From: Oenococcus sp. UCMA 16435
Lineage (GTDB): Bacteria; Bacillota; Bacilli; Lactobacillales; Lactobacillaceae
DNA length: 64,000 nt
Assembly: GCA_004010835.2 (NCBI GenBank)
Contig: CP030868.2
Coordinates: 372,001-436,000 of the forward strand
Direction of reading: 5' to 3'
Below, one piece after another: positions 34,710 through 44,903 of this stretch. How positions within the stretch are numbered: the stretch's first letter is position 1; every line of letters begins with the position of its first letter. The translations under genes and the position numbers were made by a program. The notes beneath the pieces were generated by a model. The model ran no database searches. It had not been told where the DNA came from and saw only the letters and a program-made list of their open reading frames with translations.

Positions 34710-35882
34710 TTATGCTAAATATTTTCGCAAACGTTTCAAAGCTTCATGAAGAGTCTCTTCAGAAGCCGCATAACTCAAACGGAGATATCCCTCTCCACCA
34801 GGTCCAAAACAAGAACCAGGGATCAATCCCACCAAAGCTTTATGAGCAAGTTCTCTCGCAAAAGCGAAATCATCTTGGTTCTGGTCAGCAGGGATTTTTA
34901 AGAAAAGATAGAAAGCACCATCCGGAGCCGCCACATCAAAACCGATTTTTTTGAATTCTGGAATCAAATAATTGCGCCGTTTCATATATTCTTGGCGCAT
35001 TTCTTCAGTCAGATCATCCCCTTGATTTAAGGCAGCTGTTGCTCCGGCCATTGCTGGATTTGAAACAGCGGTGATTGCAAATTGATGAATTTTAATGATT
35101 TGAGAAATTAAATCTTTTGGAGCCGCAACAAAACCAATTCTGTCCCCGGTCATCGCATGCGACTTCGATACACCATTCAAAACGATTGTCTGTTCCGGAA
35201 GCAAAGAAGCAATCGAAACATGTTTGCCAACATAATTGAGCGTTGAATAAATCTCGTCGGAAACAACTAATAAACTAGTTTTTGCAATCGCCTCGGCAAG
35301 CTCTTTTAGTTGTTGAACCGAATAATCGACACCAGTCGGATTGTTCGGGTAAGTCAAAACAATTGCCTTTGCCTTTGGATGCTGATCAATTGTGTTTTGG
35401 AGTTTAGACGGTGTTAAAACAAAATTCGTATCGTTGGTAGGAATATAAACCATCTTCGTATGATTCACATGAGCAAGTTGTTCATAAAGAGGGTAAGCCG
35501 GCGAAGGAGCTAAAAGCTCATCGCCTTCTTCTAAAATCGTTGACAAACTTGAAAAAATTGCCTCGGTCGATCCCACCGTCGATAAAATTTCCGTCTCCGG
35601 GTCATAATCTAGATCATAGTTGCGTTTCAAAAAATCAGCAGATGCTTTTAAAAATTCAACTGATCCACGAGCAGTAGAATAGTGGGATTCATCATCTTCA
35701 ATCGATTTGATCATCGCTTTTTTAACCAATTCCGGAGCATTGAAATCAGGTTCGCCCAACGTTAAGCGCAGCAGCCCGTTAATTTTGCGAAATTCCAAAT
35801 CAACGGCACGAATTTTATTGGTTGTAATGTTTTTAACATCCGATCGAACACTATTGATGACGCCTTCTTTTAATTCTGGCAT
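34710..35882 (-). CDS. Aminotransferase, probable N-acetyl-LL-diaminopimelate aminotransferase
   Basis: The protein has 390 residues, fold type I class I/II aminotransferase. The PLP lysine is in NGVSKSHAMTGDRIGF; substrate-binding motifs are YPNNPTGVDY and VSDEIYSTLNY. The position as last gene of a lysine operon of the acetylase branch supports the missing transaminase step (PatA/DapX type). A general aspartate aminotransferase role cannot be excluded. No clear terminator was found after it. Confidence 0.85.
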   Translation of the reverse strand: MPELKEGVINSVRSDVKNITTNKIRAVDLEFRKINGLLRLTLGEPDFNAPELVKKAMIKSIEDDESHYSTARGSVEFLKASADFLKRNYDLDYDPETEILSTVGSTEAIFSSLSTILEEGDELLAPSPAYPLYEQLAHVNHTKMVYIPTNDTNFVLTPSKLQNTIDQHPKAKAIVLTYPNNPTGVDYSVQQLKELAEAIAKTSLLVVSDEIYSTLNYVGKHVSIASLLPEQTIVLNGVSKSHAMTGDRIGFVAAPKDLISQIIKIHQFAITAVSNPAMAGATAALNQGDDLTEEMRQEYMKRRNYLIPEFKKIGFDVAAPDGAFYLFLKIPADQNQDDFAFARELAHKALVGLIPGSCFGPGGEGYLRLSYAASEETLHEALKRLRKYLA

Positions 35883-36982
35883 TAGTTCTCCTTAAACATT
35901 TCGTATGATTTTTCTGGATCTAAAACACGTACAAGATCTTTTTTAACAAGCTCCTGAGCAATCTGCACGGCATTCCAAGCAGCTCCCTTCAAAAGGTTGT
36001 CGGAAACAACCCACATCCAATAGCTGCCATCATTCTCCAAGTCGGGACGAATACGGCCGACAAACGTTTCACGTTTACCTGCCGCATTGATCGGTTGCGG
36101 ATAAAGTTGTTGCGATGGATCATCCTGCAAAACCAAACCAGCACCACGTGCGATCGCTTTTTGAATTGCTTTAGCAGAAGCTTCATTATTATTTTCAACT
36201 TGGAAATAGACTGTCTCGCCATGGCCAACCGGAACGGGAACCCGAACGGTTGTCGCAGTAACTTTAATTTTAGATGAATTCATGTCGTTAAAAAAAATTT
36301 TTTTTGTTTCATGGATCATCTTCCACTCTTCATGGGTATAAGCATCATCTTCAAAAACATCAATTTGTGGCAAAAGATTAAAAGCCAATGGGTAATGTTT
36401 TTCAGACCCTTTAACAGGCAATATTTTTGCCTGCATCTTCTGATCCTTTAGATATTCGGAACTTTCGTTTTCTAATTCATTCCAAGCAGACTGGCCAGCT
36501 CCGGAAGCTGCCTGATAAGTTGAAACGATCACCTGCTTTAGACCAAAAGCATCAAAAATCGGCTTTAAAGCAACAACCATTTGAATCGTAGAACAGTTTG
36601 GATTGGAAACAATTCCATGATGATTTTTTAAAACATCGCAATTAACTTCAGGAACAACTAATGGAACGTTTTTATCCATTCGAAAATAAGAAGTATTATC
36701 AACTGCAACTGCGCCACGACGAACTGCTTCTGGTAAAAAGTGTTTGGAAACCGATCCGCCAGCCGACGATAAGACTAAATCTATACCCTCAAAAGATTCT
36801 GGCTTGGTTTCTTCAATCGTATATTCTTTTCCTCTAAAAGCACTTTTTTTGCCAGCAGAACGATTGGAAGCCAAGAGCTTTAATGACTTGACTGGAATTG
36901 TTGATTGTTCCAATTGCTCGCGCATTCTCGTGCCAACCGCACCACTTGCACCTAAAATTGCTACATTGTATTCTTTGACCAT
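35882..36982 (-). CDS. asd: Aspartate-semialdehyde dehydrogenase
   Basis: The protein has 366 residues. NADP-binding VAILGASGAVGTRM at the N-terminus, the active-site Cys in VSNPNCSTIQMV, and the substrate-binding HEEWKMIHETKK and RVPVPVGHGE. It makes aspartate semialdehyde, the branch point to lysine, threonine and methionine. Its stop overlaps the aminotransferase start, and dapB lies 5 bp upstream. Confidence 0.95.
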   Translation of the reverse strand: MVKEYNVAILGASGAVGTRMREQLEQSTIPVKSLKLLASNRSAGKKSAFRGKEYTIEETKPESFEGIDLVLSSAGGSVSKHFLPEAVRRGAVAVDNTSYFRMDKNVPLVVPEVNCDVLKNHHGIVSNPNCSTIQMVVALKPIFDAFGLKQVIVSTYQAASGAGQSAWNELENESSEYLKDQKMQAKILPVKGSEKHYPLAFNLLPQIDVFEDDAYTHEEWKMIHETKKIFFNDMNSSKIKVTATTVRVPVPVGHGETVYFQVENNNEASAKAIQKAIARGAGLVLQDDPSQQLYPQPINAAGKRETFVGRIRPDLENDGSYWMWVVSDNLLKGAAWNAVQIAQELVKKDLVRVLDPEKSYEMFKEN

Positions 36983-36987
36983 TTAAA

Positions 36988-37746
36988 TTATTTCAACCCC
37001 ATTATTTTATCTAATCCTACAACTAATCCTTTCTGTTGATCAGCTTTTTTAATCGCTAATTCAACACCAGGCATAAAAGACTTACGATCCAAACTATTTT
37101 GTGATATCGATAAAGTTTCATATTCGTTGACAAAATCTACTGATTGATAAGCCACATAACCCTTTTTTCGTTTGGAAGTAATCAGGACCTTTTCAACAAT
37201 ATTTTTATCGCCATCGGTTGATGTCGAAACAGTTTTTGTATTTGCACCATTATCTGCCAAAATTCCGGCAGTTATCCTAGCTGTTCCACTGGGAGCATCA
37301 AGTTTGTCAGGATGATGGATTTCTTCGATCGAAACGTTAGGCATAAATCTGGCTGCAATACCAGAAAAGTACATCATCAAAACTGCCGAAATACTAAAAT
37401 TAGGAACAATAATTCCGCTAACGGAATTCTTATTCGCTAAGGATTTTAGTTTTGCAATTTCTTCACTTTTTAGACCACTTGTACCTATAATCGGTGAAAC
37501 ATTATGTTCAATTGCCCAAATAGCATTTTTTAAAACTGAATCCGGTTTCGTTACATCAATCCAAAGATCATAATGCTGATTTATTTCATTTAACTGCCGA
37601 AAAATCTTTGCTTTTCCGGAATAATTTTCCGGAAAATGTTCGTGAACCAAAATTGCATCTAAAGACCAATCTTTATGTTTGGAAATAGTATTCTGAATTT
37701 CTTGACCCATTTTTCCAAAAGCACCAGCTAGTAAAATTGATTTCAT
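36988..37746 (-). CDS. dapB: 4-hydroxy-tetrahydrodipicolinate reductase
   Basis: The protein has 252 residues. NAD(P)-binding ILLAGAFGKMGQEI, the catalytic region EEIHHPDKLDAPSGTA with the HHxxKxDAPSGTA signature, and the IIGTSGL loop. It reduces the DapA product. It overlaps dapA by 4 bp. Confidence 0.95.
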   Translation of the reverse strand: MKSILLAGAFGKMGQEIQNTISKHKDWSLDAILVHEHFPENYSGKAKIFRQLNEINQHYDLWIDVTKPDSVLKNAIWAIEHNVSPIIGTSGLKSEEIAKLKSLANKNSVSGIIVPNFSISAVLMMYFSGIAARFMPNVSIEEIHHPDKLDAPSGTARITAGILADNGANTKTVSTSTDGDKNIVEKVLITSKRKKGYVAYQSVDFVNEYETLSISQNSLDRKSFMPGVELAIKKADQQKGLVVGLDKIMGLK

Positions 37747-38621
37747 AGCTTCAGCACCTGCATAATTCCATCGGTTTGTACCTCATCCAAAGGAAGAATC
37801 GGCAAGCGTGGAACCCCAACGTCAATTCCCGAACGCTTAAAAACAGCTTTTACTGGGGCTGGCGAAGGATAACTGAAAAGTGCTTTGACCCTTGGGTTAA
37901 TGAAACGGAAATCTTCGGCTGCTTTTTTAAAATCTCCATTATCAATTGCGGCGAACATATCAGTAAATTCCTTGGCATAGAAATGCGAAGCAACTGAAAT
38001 CGTCCCCGCGCCACCAAGTGAATAATTTAAAAACGATTGACCATCTTCTCCGGTATAAACCAGAAAATCTTTTGGAGCGTGTTCAATTAATTCAGACATG
38101 TCATAATCGGAATTGCACTGTTTAACAGCGATAATATTTGGATGATCAGCCAACTTTAAAAGTGATTCGACCGTTAAAGCAGATATACTTCGACCAGGAA
38201 TATTATAAATAACAACCGGAAGTGGGCTTTCATCGGCTATCGTCGAAAAATGAGCAATCATACCGGCCTGATCAGGCTTATTATAATAAGGCGTAACAAT
38301 CAAAGCTGCATCAATTCCGCTAATCCGACCCGCCTCTTTTGTAAATTCAATCGTTTCCTTTGTATTATTGGAACCCGTGCCGACTATGACTTTTGCTCTT
38401 CCAGACACAAATTCGACTGTCTTTTCAAATAACTCAATTTTTTCATCGTGACTTAAAGTCGGTGCTTCACCAGTAGTACCGGAGATAACGAAACCTTTTA
38501 CTCCATCTGAAATTTGTGAATCAATCAGACGACGATAAACTTGAAAATCAATCTGATTATTTTTATTAAATGGCGTAATAATTGCCGTTAATAAATTTGT
38601 ATTTTCTAGTACATTTGTCAT
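37743..38621 (-). CDS. dapA: 4-hydroxy-tetrahydrodipicolinate synthase
   Basis: The protein has 292 residues, TIM barrel. TAIITPFNKNNQID at the start, GTTGEAPTLS for pyruvate binding, the YNIPGR tyrosine, and the Schiff-base Lys in IIAVKQCNSD. It condenses pyruvate with aspartate semialdehyde, the first committed lysine step. It overlaps the deacetylase and dapB by 4 bp each. Confidence 0.95.
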   Translation of the reverse strand: MTNVLENTNLLTAIITPFNKNNQIDFQVYRRLIDSQISDGVKGFVISGTTGEAPTLSHDEKIELFEKTVEFVSGRAKVIVGTGSNNTKETIEFTKEAGRISGIDAALIVTPYYNKPDQAGMIAHFSTIADESPLPVVIYNIPGRSISALTVESLLKLADHPNIIAVKQCNSDYDMSELIEHAPKDFLVYTGEDGQSFLNYSLGGAGTISVASHFYAKEFTDMFAAIDNGDFKKAAEDFRFINPRVKALFSYPSPAPVKAVFKRSGIDVGVPRLPILPLDEVQTDGIMQVLKL

Positions 38622-39766
38622 TTTTGCATCCTCGCTATCAAAAAGCCTTTTATGGCTTCAATGCCCTTTGTAATTGCTGACTCATCTGGATTTAAATGAT
38701 CAGAATGTAAACTGTGGCTGGAGTCATTAACCCCTAGCCAACACATCGTTCCCTCAAATTGGTTCGAAAGAAAACCAAAATCTTCAGCAATCATTGCCGG
38801 TTGGACAATTTTGAAATCAACCCCATCGGCATTTTTCATATAACTGATAAAAAAGTCAGTTGTCCGATCATCATTAACGACCGGCATATAACCGCCCTGA
38901 CGAAAATCAATCATTAGTTTCTGGTTAAAAGAAGCAGCGATACCTTCAGCAATCAGGCGTATATGCTTTGTCATAATTTCCATGCCGGATTGGGTGAAAC
39001 TACGGATTGTTCCTTCAATATCTGCTTTTCCGGCAATAATATTCATTGCTTTTCCAGCGTTAAATTTCCCGATTGTAACAACCCCGCCTTCAGTCGGATC
39101 AATATTCCGAGAAACCACTGTCTGAACACTCGTCACAAAATTTGCTGCTGCAATAATTGAATCATTAGCATTTTGTGGATAAGCAGCATGGCCGGACTTG
39201 CCGATAAAGCTTAAACGCAATTCATTCGAGCCAGCAAAGAGAGTTCCCTTGCGACTGGCAATCTGTCCAGCCGGCAACTGTGGATTGATATGCAAAGCAT
39301 AAAATTCGTCAGGAAGGTAATCACCCTGAAAGCCATCAGCATCATAGAAACGTTTACCACCGAATTCATTTTCCTCGGCCGGCTGAAAAAATACTAATAA
39401 ATTATCTTTTGGCTGGTGTTCGGCGAAATAAGAAAGAATACCAAGAGCGACCGTCATATGAATATCATGGCCACAGGCATGCATGACATGATCGTTTTTG
39501 CTGGCAAAATCCAGACCAGTCTCTTCTTGGATCGGCAAAGCATCCATATCAGTCCGCCAAGCAATTGTTCTTTTTGGATCTGACCCAGCGACACGAACCA
39601 AAAGTGCCGTTGGTACTTTTGGAATTGTTTCAATTGACAAATTCACTTGTGGAAACTTTGCAATTTCTTCCAGCAAAAACTGATGTGTTTTAATTTCTTG
39701 CATACCGATTTCCGGATTAGCATGAAGATGACGACGAATTTTGATTAATTGCTCATTACTAAGCAT
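38618..39766 (-). CDS. dapL: N-acetyldiaminopimelate deacetylase (M20 family)
   Basis: The protein has 382 residues; ATG 39766 shares one base with the dapD stop (TGATG). M20 metallopeptidase motifs: RTDMDALPIQEETG, HACGHDIHMTVALG, PAEENEFGG and the dimerisation domain with GKSGHAAYPQNAND. In this context it removes the acetyl group from N-acetyl-LL-diaminopimelate. The family includes amino-acid amidohydrolases, so the exact call rests on the operon. Confidence 0.9.
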   Translation of the reverse strand: MLSNEQLIKIRRHLHANPEIGMQEIKTHQFLLEEIAKFPQVNLSIETIPKVPTALLVRVAGSDPKRTIAWRTDMDALPIQEETGLDFASKNDHVMHACGHDIHMTVALGILSYFAEHQPKDNLLVFFQPAEENEFGGKRFYDADGFQGDYLPDEFYALHINPQLPAGQIASRKGTLFAGSNELRLSFIGKSGHAAYPQNANDSIIAAANFVTSVQTVVSRNIDPTEGGVVTIGKFNAGKAMNIIAGKADIEGTIRSFTQSGMEIMTKHIRLIAEGIAASFNQKLMIDFRQGGYMPVVNDDRTTDFFISYMKNADGVDFKIVQPAMIAEDFGFLSNQFEGTMCWLGVNDSSHSLHSDHLNPDESAITKGIEAIKGFLIARMQK

Positions 39767-40467
39767 CAAAGTTCTCTTAAGGCATCAATAAGAGCGGTTT
39801 TATTTTCTGTCTTTTCATCAATTTGTTTAATAACTTTAGCAGGAACTCCGGCCGCGACCGTATGAGCGGGTATATCGTTAATAACAACCGCTCCGGCACC
39901 AATAACTGCGCCATCGCCAATTTGGACTCCTTCGATAATAACCGCATTAGCTCCGATTAAAACATTATCGCCAACACGGACAGGCTGTGCGGAGGCTGGT
40001 TCGACAACACCGGCCAAAACCGCTCCGGCACCAACGTGGGAATGTTTGCCAACGATTGCCCGGCCACCTAAAACAGCGCCCATATCAATCATTGTCGCTT
40101 CACCAATTTCTGCTCCGATGTTGATCACAGCACCCATCATGATAACGGCACTATCTGCAATTTTTACCTGATCGCGAATAATTGCTCCCGGTTCGATTCG
40201 TGCATTAATGTCTTTAATATCGAGTAAAGGAACTGCTGAATTACGGGCATTGTTTTCAATTAAATAATCTCTTTTGTTAAGACCAGACAATAACGGTTTA
40301 ATATCACTCCAATTACCGTAAAGAATTCCAAAATCGGAATTGGAAAAACTTTGGACGCTGTCGGGAAGCCGACCACTTAAGTTACCTTTATAGGTAACTT
40401 TCACCGGTGTTTGTTTTTTTGAGTTAGCAATAAAATCTATTATTTTCTGTGCATCTAATTCAGTCAT
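39766..40467 (-). CDS. dapD: Tetrahydrodipicolinate N-acetyltransferase
   Basis: The protein has 233 residues (DapD/DapH acetyl type). An N-terminal alpha domain is followed by left-handed beta-helix hexapeptide repeats (~90-215: [40 protein letters not shown]). It acetylates tetrahydrodipicolinate and commits the operon to the acetylase variant, not the succinylase or dehydrogenase one. It overlaps lysA by 8 bp. Confidence 0.94.
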   Translation of the reverse strand: MTELDAQKIIDFIANSKKQTPVKVTYKGNLSGRLPDSVQSFSNSDFGILYGNWSDIKPLLSGLNKRDYLIENNARNSAVPLLDIKDINARIEPGAIIRDQVKIADSAVIMMGAVINIGAEIGEATMIDMGAVLGGRAIVGKHSHVGAGAVLAGVVEPASAQPVRVGDNVLIGANAVIIEGVQIGDGAVIGAGAVVINDIPAHTVAAGVPAKVIKQIDEKTENKTALIDALREL

Positions 40468-41743
40468 TTTCTACCTCATAATTTAAATCGAGATGGGTTA
40501 TATCTTCATAGGTCTCTCGTTTAACAACTAATTTTGCCTTACCTTTTTCTGCAAAAACAACCGCTGGGCGAGGATTTCTATTATAATTGGAAGCCATTGA
40601 ATAGCCATAAGCACCAGTTGCTAGAATAGCCAATAAATCGCCCGGATAGGTCTTGGACAGCTTCTGCTTTTGAATTAAAACATCTCCTGATTCACAATAT
40701 TTACCAGCTATTCGGACAACTTGTTCGTTAGGAACGTCAACCTGGTCAGCCAAAACAGCTTCATATTCTGCTTGATAAAGCGCCGGACGAATATTATCTC
40801 CCATACCACCATCAACTGATAGATAAGAACGAATACCAGGAATATCTTTACGTCCGCCAATCGTATAAAGCGAATAACCAGCCGGACCAACAATTGAGCG
40901 TCCGGGTTCGATCCAAATTTCTGGTAATTTAATATGATATTTTCGGCTAGAAACTCTAGCTGTTTGACAAATCAAATGAATAAAATCAGCATTAGGAATC
41001 GGATCGTCTGCCTGAGTATATTTGATCCCGAAACCACCGCCAACATCAATGATTTCTGCTTGAAAATGCCATTCGCTAGCCGTTTTAATTAATAGATCAA
41101 CTAATTTCGAGTAGCCATTGCTTTCGAAAATTTGCGATCCAATATGGGCGTGCAGACCTAATAAATTAAGATACTTCGAGGCTTGGATTTCATCAAAAGT
41201 TTTCTTTGCCTGACCCGACAATAAGTCAAAACCAAACTTGCTATCCTGCTGACCGGTTGAAATAAATTTATGTGTGTGCGCAGAAATTCCCGGACTTATC
41301 CGCATTAAAACGTTTTGAGATATTTTTCTTTCAGCGAGGATTCCATTCAACAAATCAAGTTCATGAAAATTATCAATAATAATCGTGCCGATTTTATAGT
41401 CAATTGCCATTCTCAATTCATCGGCAGATTTATTATTGCCATTAAAAGAAACATTTTTCATCGGAAAACCAGCTTTGGCAATTGTTGCTATTTCTCCCCC
41501 AGAAACCGCGTCGCAATGAATTCTCTCATCTTTTAAAACGTCATAAATTGCGACTGCCGAAAAAGCTTTACTAGCATAACTAATTTGATATTTAAGTTTT
41601 TCAGCATCGAAAGCTTTTTTCATATCGCTGATAATTAAGCGAATCTGGCCAACATCATAAGCATAAAGCGGCGTTCCAAATTGTTGGGCGATTTCATTTG
41701 CTAAAACACCGCCAATATAAAGTTGATTATTTTTTATTTGCAT
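40460..41743 (-). CDS. lysA: Diaminopimelate decarboxylase
   Basis: The protein has 427 residues, alanine-racemase-type PLP barrel. The PLP lysine is in ISYASKAFS; other motifs are [31 protein letters not shown] and CESGDVL. It gives lysine from meso-diaminopimelate; lysine is needed for both protein and peptidoglycan. First gene of the lysine operon, directly behind the riboswitch. Confidence 0.95.
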   Translation of the reverse strand: MQIKNNQLYIGGVLANEIAQQFGTPLYAYDVGQIRLIISDMKKAFDAEKLKYQISYASKAFSAVAIYDVLKDERIHCDAVSGGEIATIAKAGFPMKNVSFNGNNKSADELRMAIDYKIGTIIIDNFHELDLLNGILAERKISQNVLMRISPGISAHTHKFISTGQQDSKFGFDLLSGQAKKTFDEIQASKYLNLLGLHAHIGSQIFESNGYSKLVDLLIKTASEWHFQAEIIDVGGGFGIKYTQADDPIPNADFIHLICQTARVSSRKYHIKLPEIWIEPGRSIVGPAGYSLYTIGGRKDIPGIRSYLSVDGGMGDNIRPALYQAEYEAVLADQVDVPNEQVVRIAGKYCESGDVLIQKQKLSKTYPGDLLAILATGAYGYSMASNYNRNPRPAVVFAEKGKAKLVVKRETYEDITHLDLNYEVEND

Positions 41744-41744
41744 A

Positions 41745-41974
41745 ATAAAAACCTCCGTTTGCTAAACAAAACAAACGGAGGCTTACGCTCACTCGTTTGT
41801 CCGTCCTAGCACTCCACATCTCTGTGACAATCCGCGGTCTATTAAGCCACGACTCAATCAATAAGTATCTGCTCATACAATCGATTTCGGCAAATTCCCC
41901 TTTCATTTATTAGATCCTAGCAGGGATTAACCAATAAATTACTAATGTCGTTTGCACCTCTATTACGGATGATA
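41745..41974 (-). ncRNA. Lysine riboswitch (L box) of the lysine operon
   Basis: On the minus strand the leader has AGAGGTGC, AGTAA, GAAAGGGG and GCCGAAA in the right order and spacing. A basal stem TCCGT / ACGGA closes it. It ends in an intrinsic terminator (arms 41752-41761 and 41772-41781, then a T run). CAAACGAG can pair with the terminator 5' side (CTCCGTTTG) as antiterminator. Lysine binding should stop transcription before lysA. Confidence 0.93.
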
Positions 41975-41979
41975 GGTTA

Positions 41980-42002
41980 AGTGTATCATAAGAATAAATC
42001 TT
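41980..42002 (-). promoter_or_regulatory. Promoter of the lysine operon
   Basis: Extended -10 TGA TACACT (TACACT is the complement of 41980-41985) with a TTTAAC-like -35 about 17 bp upstream. Predicted start is near 41974. Confidence 0.5.
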
Positions 42003-42090
42003 GTTAAACGAGAGTTTCTTTAAGTTTTCGGCTTGACTTTCAAGGTTATTTTTGGGAAACTTATATAGTTATTGAATAAAGGAGCACTTC

Positions 42091-42273
42091 ATGGCTGTTA
42101 TATCAAATAAAAATTCAAAGTCGCATAAGCGCAACCGTCGCGGACATATCGCTTTGGAAGTTCCAAATATCGTTCTTGATAAGACGACTGGTGAATACAC
42201 AGTAGCACATCATGTTTCACCAAAAGGACTTTACAAGGGTCGTCAAGTTGTTGCGGCGCCAAAGCAAAAGTAA
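42091..42273 (+). CDS. rpmF: 50S ribosomal protein L32, zinc-free type
   Basis: The protein has 60 residues. [10 protein letters not shown] and [18 protein letters not shown] match L32. The CxxC zinc pairs of the zinc-binding form are absent, so it is the C-minus type. GGAG precedes the ATG. A TTGACT lies about 55 bp upstream as possible -35 box. Confidence 0.94.
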   Translation: MAVISNKNSKSHKRNRRGHIALEVPNIVLDKTTGEYTVAHHVSPKGLYKGRQVVAAPKQK

Positions 42274-42326
42274 TTTAAGAGTAAAAAAAACGATCTTAAA
42301 TGGTCGTTTTTTTTACTCTTAAATTA
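42271..42326. terminator. Long bidirectional terminator overlapping the rpmF stop
   Basis: Perfect 23-bp arms (42271-42293 and 42304-42326), extended by two further pairs, begin exactly at the rpmF TAA. The T8/A8 blocks inside the stem and the position between converging rpmF and fhs make it serve both. Confidence 0.88.
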
Positions 42327-42343
42327 CTTGTAATCTACAATTA

Positions 42344-44005
42344 TCAACTTAATCCGGTTATTTTTCCGTTCTCGTCAACATCAATCTTTTCGGCTGCCGG
42401 AACCTTTCCCAAGCCAGGCATCATCAAAACTTTGCCAGCCATTGCAACAACGAAACCAGCCCCGATTTTTGGAATAAAGCGACGAATATGAATGGTAAAA
42501 TCCGTTGGTGCGCCATGAACCTTGCTGTCATCAGTCAAACTGTTGGGAGTTTTAGCAATCACAACCGGCAAACTATCCCAACCATTTTCTTTAACCTCGG
42601 CTAAATCTTTTTCAGCACGATCAGATAGCTCAAAATCCTTACCACCATATATTTTTTCGACAATTGTTTGAATTTTCTTTTCAATAGGATCATCAGCCTG
42701 ATAAAGTGGCATAAAGAAGCGTTGATTATCAGCTGCTTCGATGACTTTTTTAGCCAAATCCAAAGATCCTTCAAATCCATCAACAAAACTAGTGACAATC
42801 TCAAATTTTAGTTTCTTCTCACCTTCAACAAATTCCTTAATTACCTGAATCTCATCCATATCGTCATCAAAGAATTTATTCAAAGCAACAATGACCGGCT
42901 TGCCATAACGTGTCATCGCCTTTAAATGCCTATCCAAATTATTTAATCCGCTTTTAACAGCATCGATATTCTTTTCGGACAAATGATCAAGTGCCACCCC
43001 GCCATGAAACTTCAAGGCTTTTATCGTAGCTACTATCACGACAGCATCGGGTTCTTTACCTAAAACGGGAACTTTAACATCCATAAACTTTTCGCCGCCA
43101 AGGTCAGAACCGAAACCTGCTTCTGTAACTGCATAATCAGCCAGCTTTAAAGCGGCATCTGTCGCAATCACTGAATTAGTGCCCTGGGCAATATTGGCAA
43201 AAGGACCGCCATGAATAATAAAAGGAGAATGCTCTAGCGACTGAACCAGGTTAGGGTTAATAGCATCCTTTAAAACAGCTGTTAATGCGCCGGCCACTTT
43301 AAGATCTGCAACCGTAACCGGTTTTCCCTGAACATCCAAAGCAACTACGATCCGACTCAAACGTTTCTTCAAATCAAAAAGATTCTTTGAAAGAGTCAAA
43401 ACAGCCATAATTTCAGAACTAGCGGTGATATCAAAACCAGAATTGCGTTCCGGACCATTAACTCGGCCCTTTCCAAGAGTAATTTGGCGCAGAGCACGAT
43501 CATTCATATCAAGCACCCGTCGCCAATAAACATTATCGGGATCAATCTGTAATTGGTTTCCTTGGTGCAAATGATTATCGATTACTGCTGCAAGAAGATT
43601 ATGGGCTGCCGAAACAGCATGTAAATCACCGGTAAAATGTAAATTAATATCTTCCATTGGAATAACCTGAGCATATCCGCCACCGGTCGCACCACCTTTG
43701 AGACCAAAAACCGGTCCCATCGAAGGTTCTCGAAGAGCACCAATTGCAGACTTTCCCAAACGATTAATCGCATCGACCAAGCCGATCGTGACAGTTGTTT
43801 TACCTTCGCCGGCTGGAGTTGGATTTATTGATGTAACAAGAATCAACTTACCTTGTCGGGGTATATTTGCAATACTGGATGCATCAATTTTTGCCTTATC
43901 GTGACCATAAGGTATCAGTTGAGAGTCCGATAAACCAATCTGTTTACCAATTTCTGTAATCGGAAGCGCTTTGATACTGTGAGCAATTTCAATATCTGAT
44001 TTCAT
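42344..44005 (-). CDS. fhs: Formate-tetrahydrofolate ligase
   Basis: The protein has 553 residues, full length. ATP site [39 protein letters not shown] and the C-terminal [16 protein letters not shown]. It makes 10-formyl-THF from formate, feeding purine synthesis and fmt. There is no ribosome-binding site; an extended -10 lies exactly 6 nt before the ATG, so the message looks leaderless. Confidence 0.96.
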   Translation of the reverse strand: MKSDIEIAHSIKALPITEIGKQIGLSDSQLIPYGHDKAKIDASSIANIPRQGKLILVTSINPTPAGEGKTTVTIGLVDAINRLGKSAIGALREPSMGPVFGLKGGATGGGYAQVIPMEDINLHFTGDLHAVSAAHNLLAAVIDNHLHQGNQLQIDPDNVYWRRVLDMNDRALRQITLGKGRVNGPERNSGFDITASSEIMAVLTLSKNLFDLKKRLSRIVVALDVQGKPVTVADLKVAGALTAVLKDAINPNLVQSLEHSPFIIHGGPFANIAQGTNSVIATDAALKLADYAVTEAGFGSDLGGEKFMDVKVPVLGKEPDAVVIVATIKALKFHGGVALDHLSEKNIDAVKSGLNNLDRHLKAMTRYGKPVIVALNKFFDDDMDEIQVIKEFVEGEKKLKFEIVTSFVDGFEGSLDLAKKVIEAADNQRFFMPLYQADDPIEKKIQTIVEKIYGGKDFELSDRAEKDLAEVKENGWDSLPVVIAKTPNSLTDDSKVHGAPTDFTIHIRRFIPKIGAGFVVAMAGKVLMMPGLGKVPAAEKIDVDENGKITGLS

Positions 44006-44011
44006 GTGTAC

Positions 44012-44039
44012 ATTTTAGCAAATTGTTAAAAGATAACAA
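44012..44039 (-). promoter_or_regulatory. Promoter of fhs, leaderless candidate
   Basis: -35 TTGTTA, 16-bp spacer, extended -10 TGC TAAAAT (complement of 44012-44017), 6 nt, then the fhs ATG. Confidence 0.65.
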
Positions 44040-44044
44040 AGAAT

Positions 44045-44081
44045 AATAAAAAAGTATCTGTAATTGGTATACAGATACTTT
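44045..44081 (-). terminator. Terminator of yebC
   Basis: AAAGTATCTGT / ACAGATACTTT with a 9-nt loop, then a T run in the minus direction, 7 bp after the stop. Confidence 0.88.
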
Positions 44082-44087
44082 AAATTA

Positions 44088-44810
44088 TTAATCAGCAGTG
44101 GTATAAACAGCTAAAACATCATCGTTATCTTCAAGCTCATCGATTAATTTTTCAAACTTTTCCTGATCGGCTTCTGGAACCTCAACCGGATTTTGAGGAA
44201 TCATTGTAATTTCCGATTCAGCCAATTCATATCCTTTATCAGTTAGAGCACCCTCAACCGCAGCAAAATCTGCCGGTTGACTAAAAATTTCAAATGCATC
44301 ATCGGAAGTCTGTACATCTTCGGCTCCGGCATCGATTGCGTCCTCCATTACTTGATCTTCAGTAATATCCGGGTGCGACTGGCGATCAATCACAAAATGA
44401 CCTCGGCGATCGAACTGAAAACTGACCGATCCGCTCGTTCCTAATGAACCGCCATGATGATTAAAAGAATTTCTTACATTGGAAACAGTCCGATTAATAT
44501 TGTCGGTTGACGTTTCCACCAAAACAGCCACACCACCGGGAGCATAGCCCTCGTACGTTGCCTCTTCGAACTTGACATCACCGGCTCCCGTTGCTTTGTC
44601 CAAAGCACGCTGCACATTTTCTTTTGGCATGTTAGCGGCTTTAGCCTTGTCCATAACTAGACGAAGACTAGCATTAGCAGATGGATCAGCACCGCCAGCC
44701 TTGGCTGCAACATACAAATCGTGACTTATTTTTTGGAAAATTTTTCCACGTTTAGCATCCTGAGCATTCTTGCGGCCTTGGATGTTGTGCCATTTACTAT
44801 GACCTGACAT
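44088..44810 (-). CDS. YebC/PmpR-family DNA-binding or translation factor
   Basis: The protein has 240 residues. The start is ATG 44810 with AAGGAG ahead, giving [20 protein letters not shown]. All three domains are present ([46 protein letters not shown]). The family has been described as transcription regulators and, more recently, as factors aiding translation of proline stretches. Single-gene unit. Confidence 0.93.
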   Translation of the reverse strand: MSGHSKWHNIQGRKNAQDAKRGKIFQKISHDLYVAAKAGGADPSANASLRLVMDKAKAANMPKENVQRALDKATGAGDVKFEEATYEGYAPGGVAVLVETSTDNINRTVSNVRNSFNHHGGSLGTSGSVSFQFDRRGHFVIDRQSHPDITEDQVMEDAIDAGAEDVQTSDDAFEIFSQPADFAAVEGALTDKGYELAESEITMIPQNPVEVPEADQEKFEKLIDELEDNDDVLAVYTTAD

Positions 44811-44844
44811 TTTATACTCCTTCAAATAATAAAAATACTGTTCA

Positions 44845-44873
44845 ATTTTACGATTTTTCACTGAAATAGGCAA
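44845..44873 (-). promoter_or_regulatory. Promoter of yebC
   Basis: -35 TTGCCT (complement of 44868-44873), 17-bp spacer, -10 TAAAAT (44845-44850). Confidence 0.65.
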
Positions 44874-44903
44874 GTTTGTCAGTATTTGTATTATGCAACT
44901 GTT

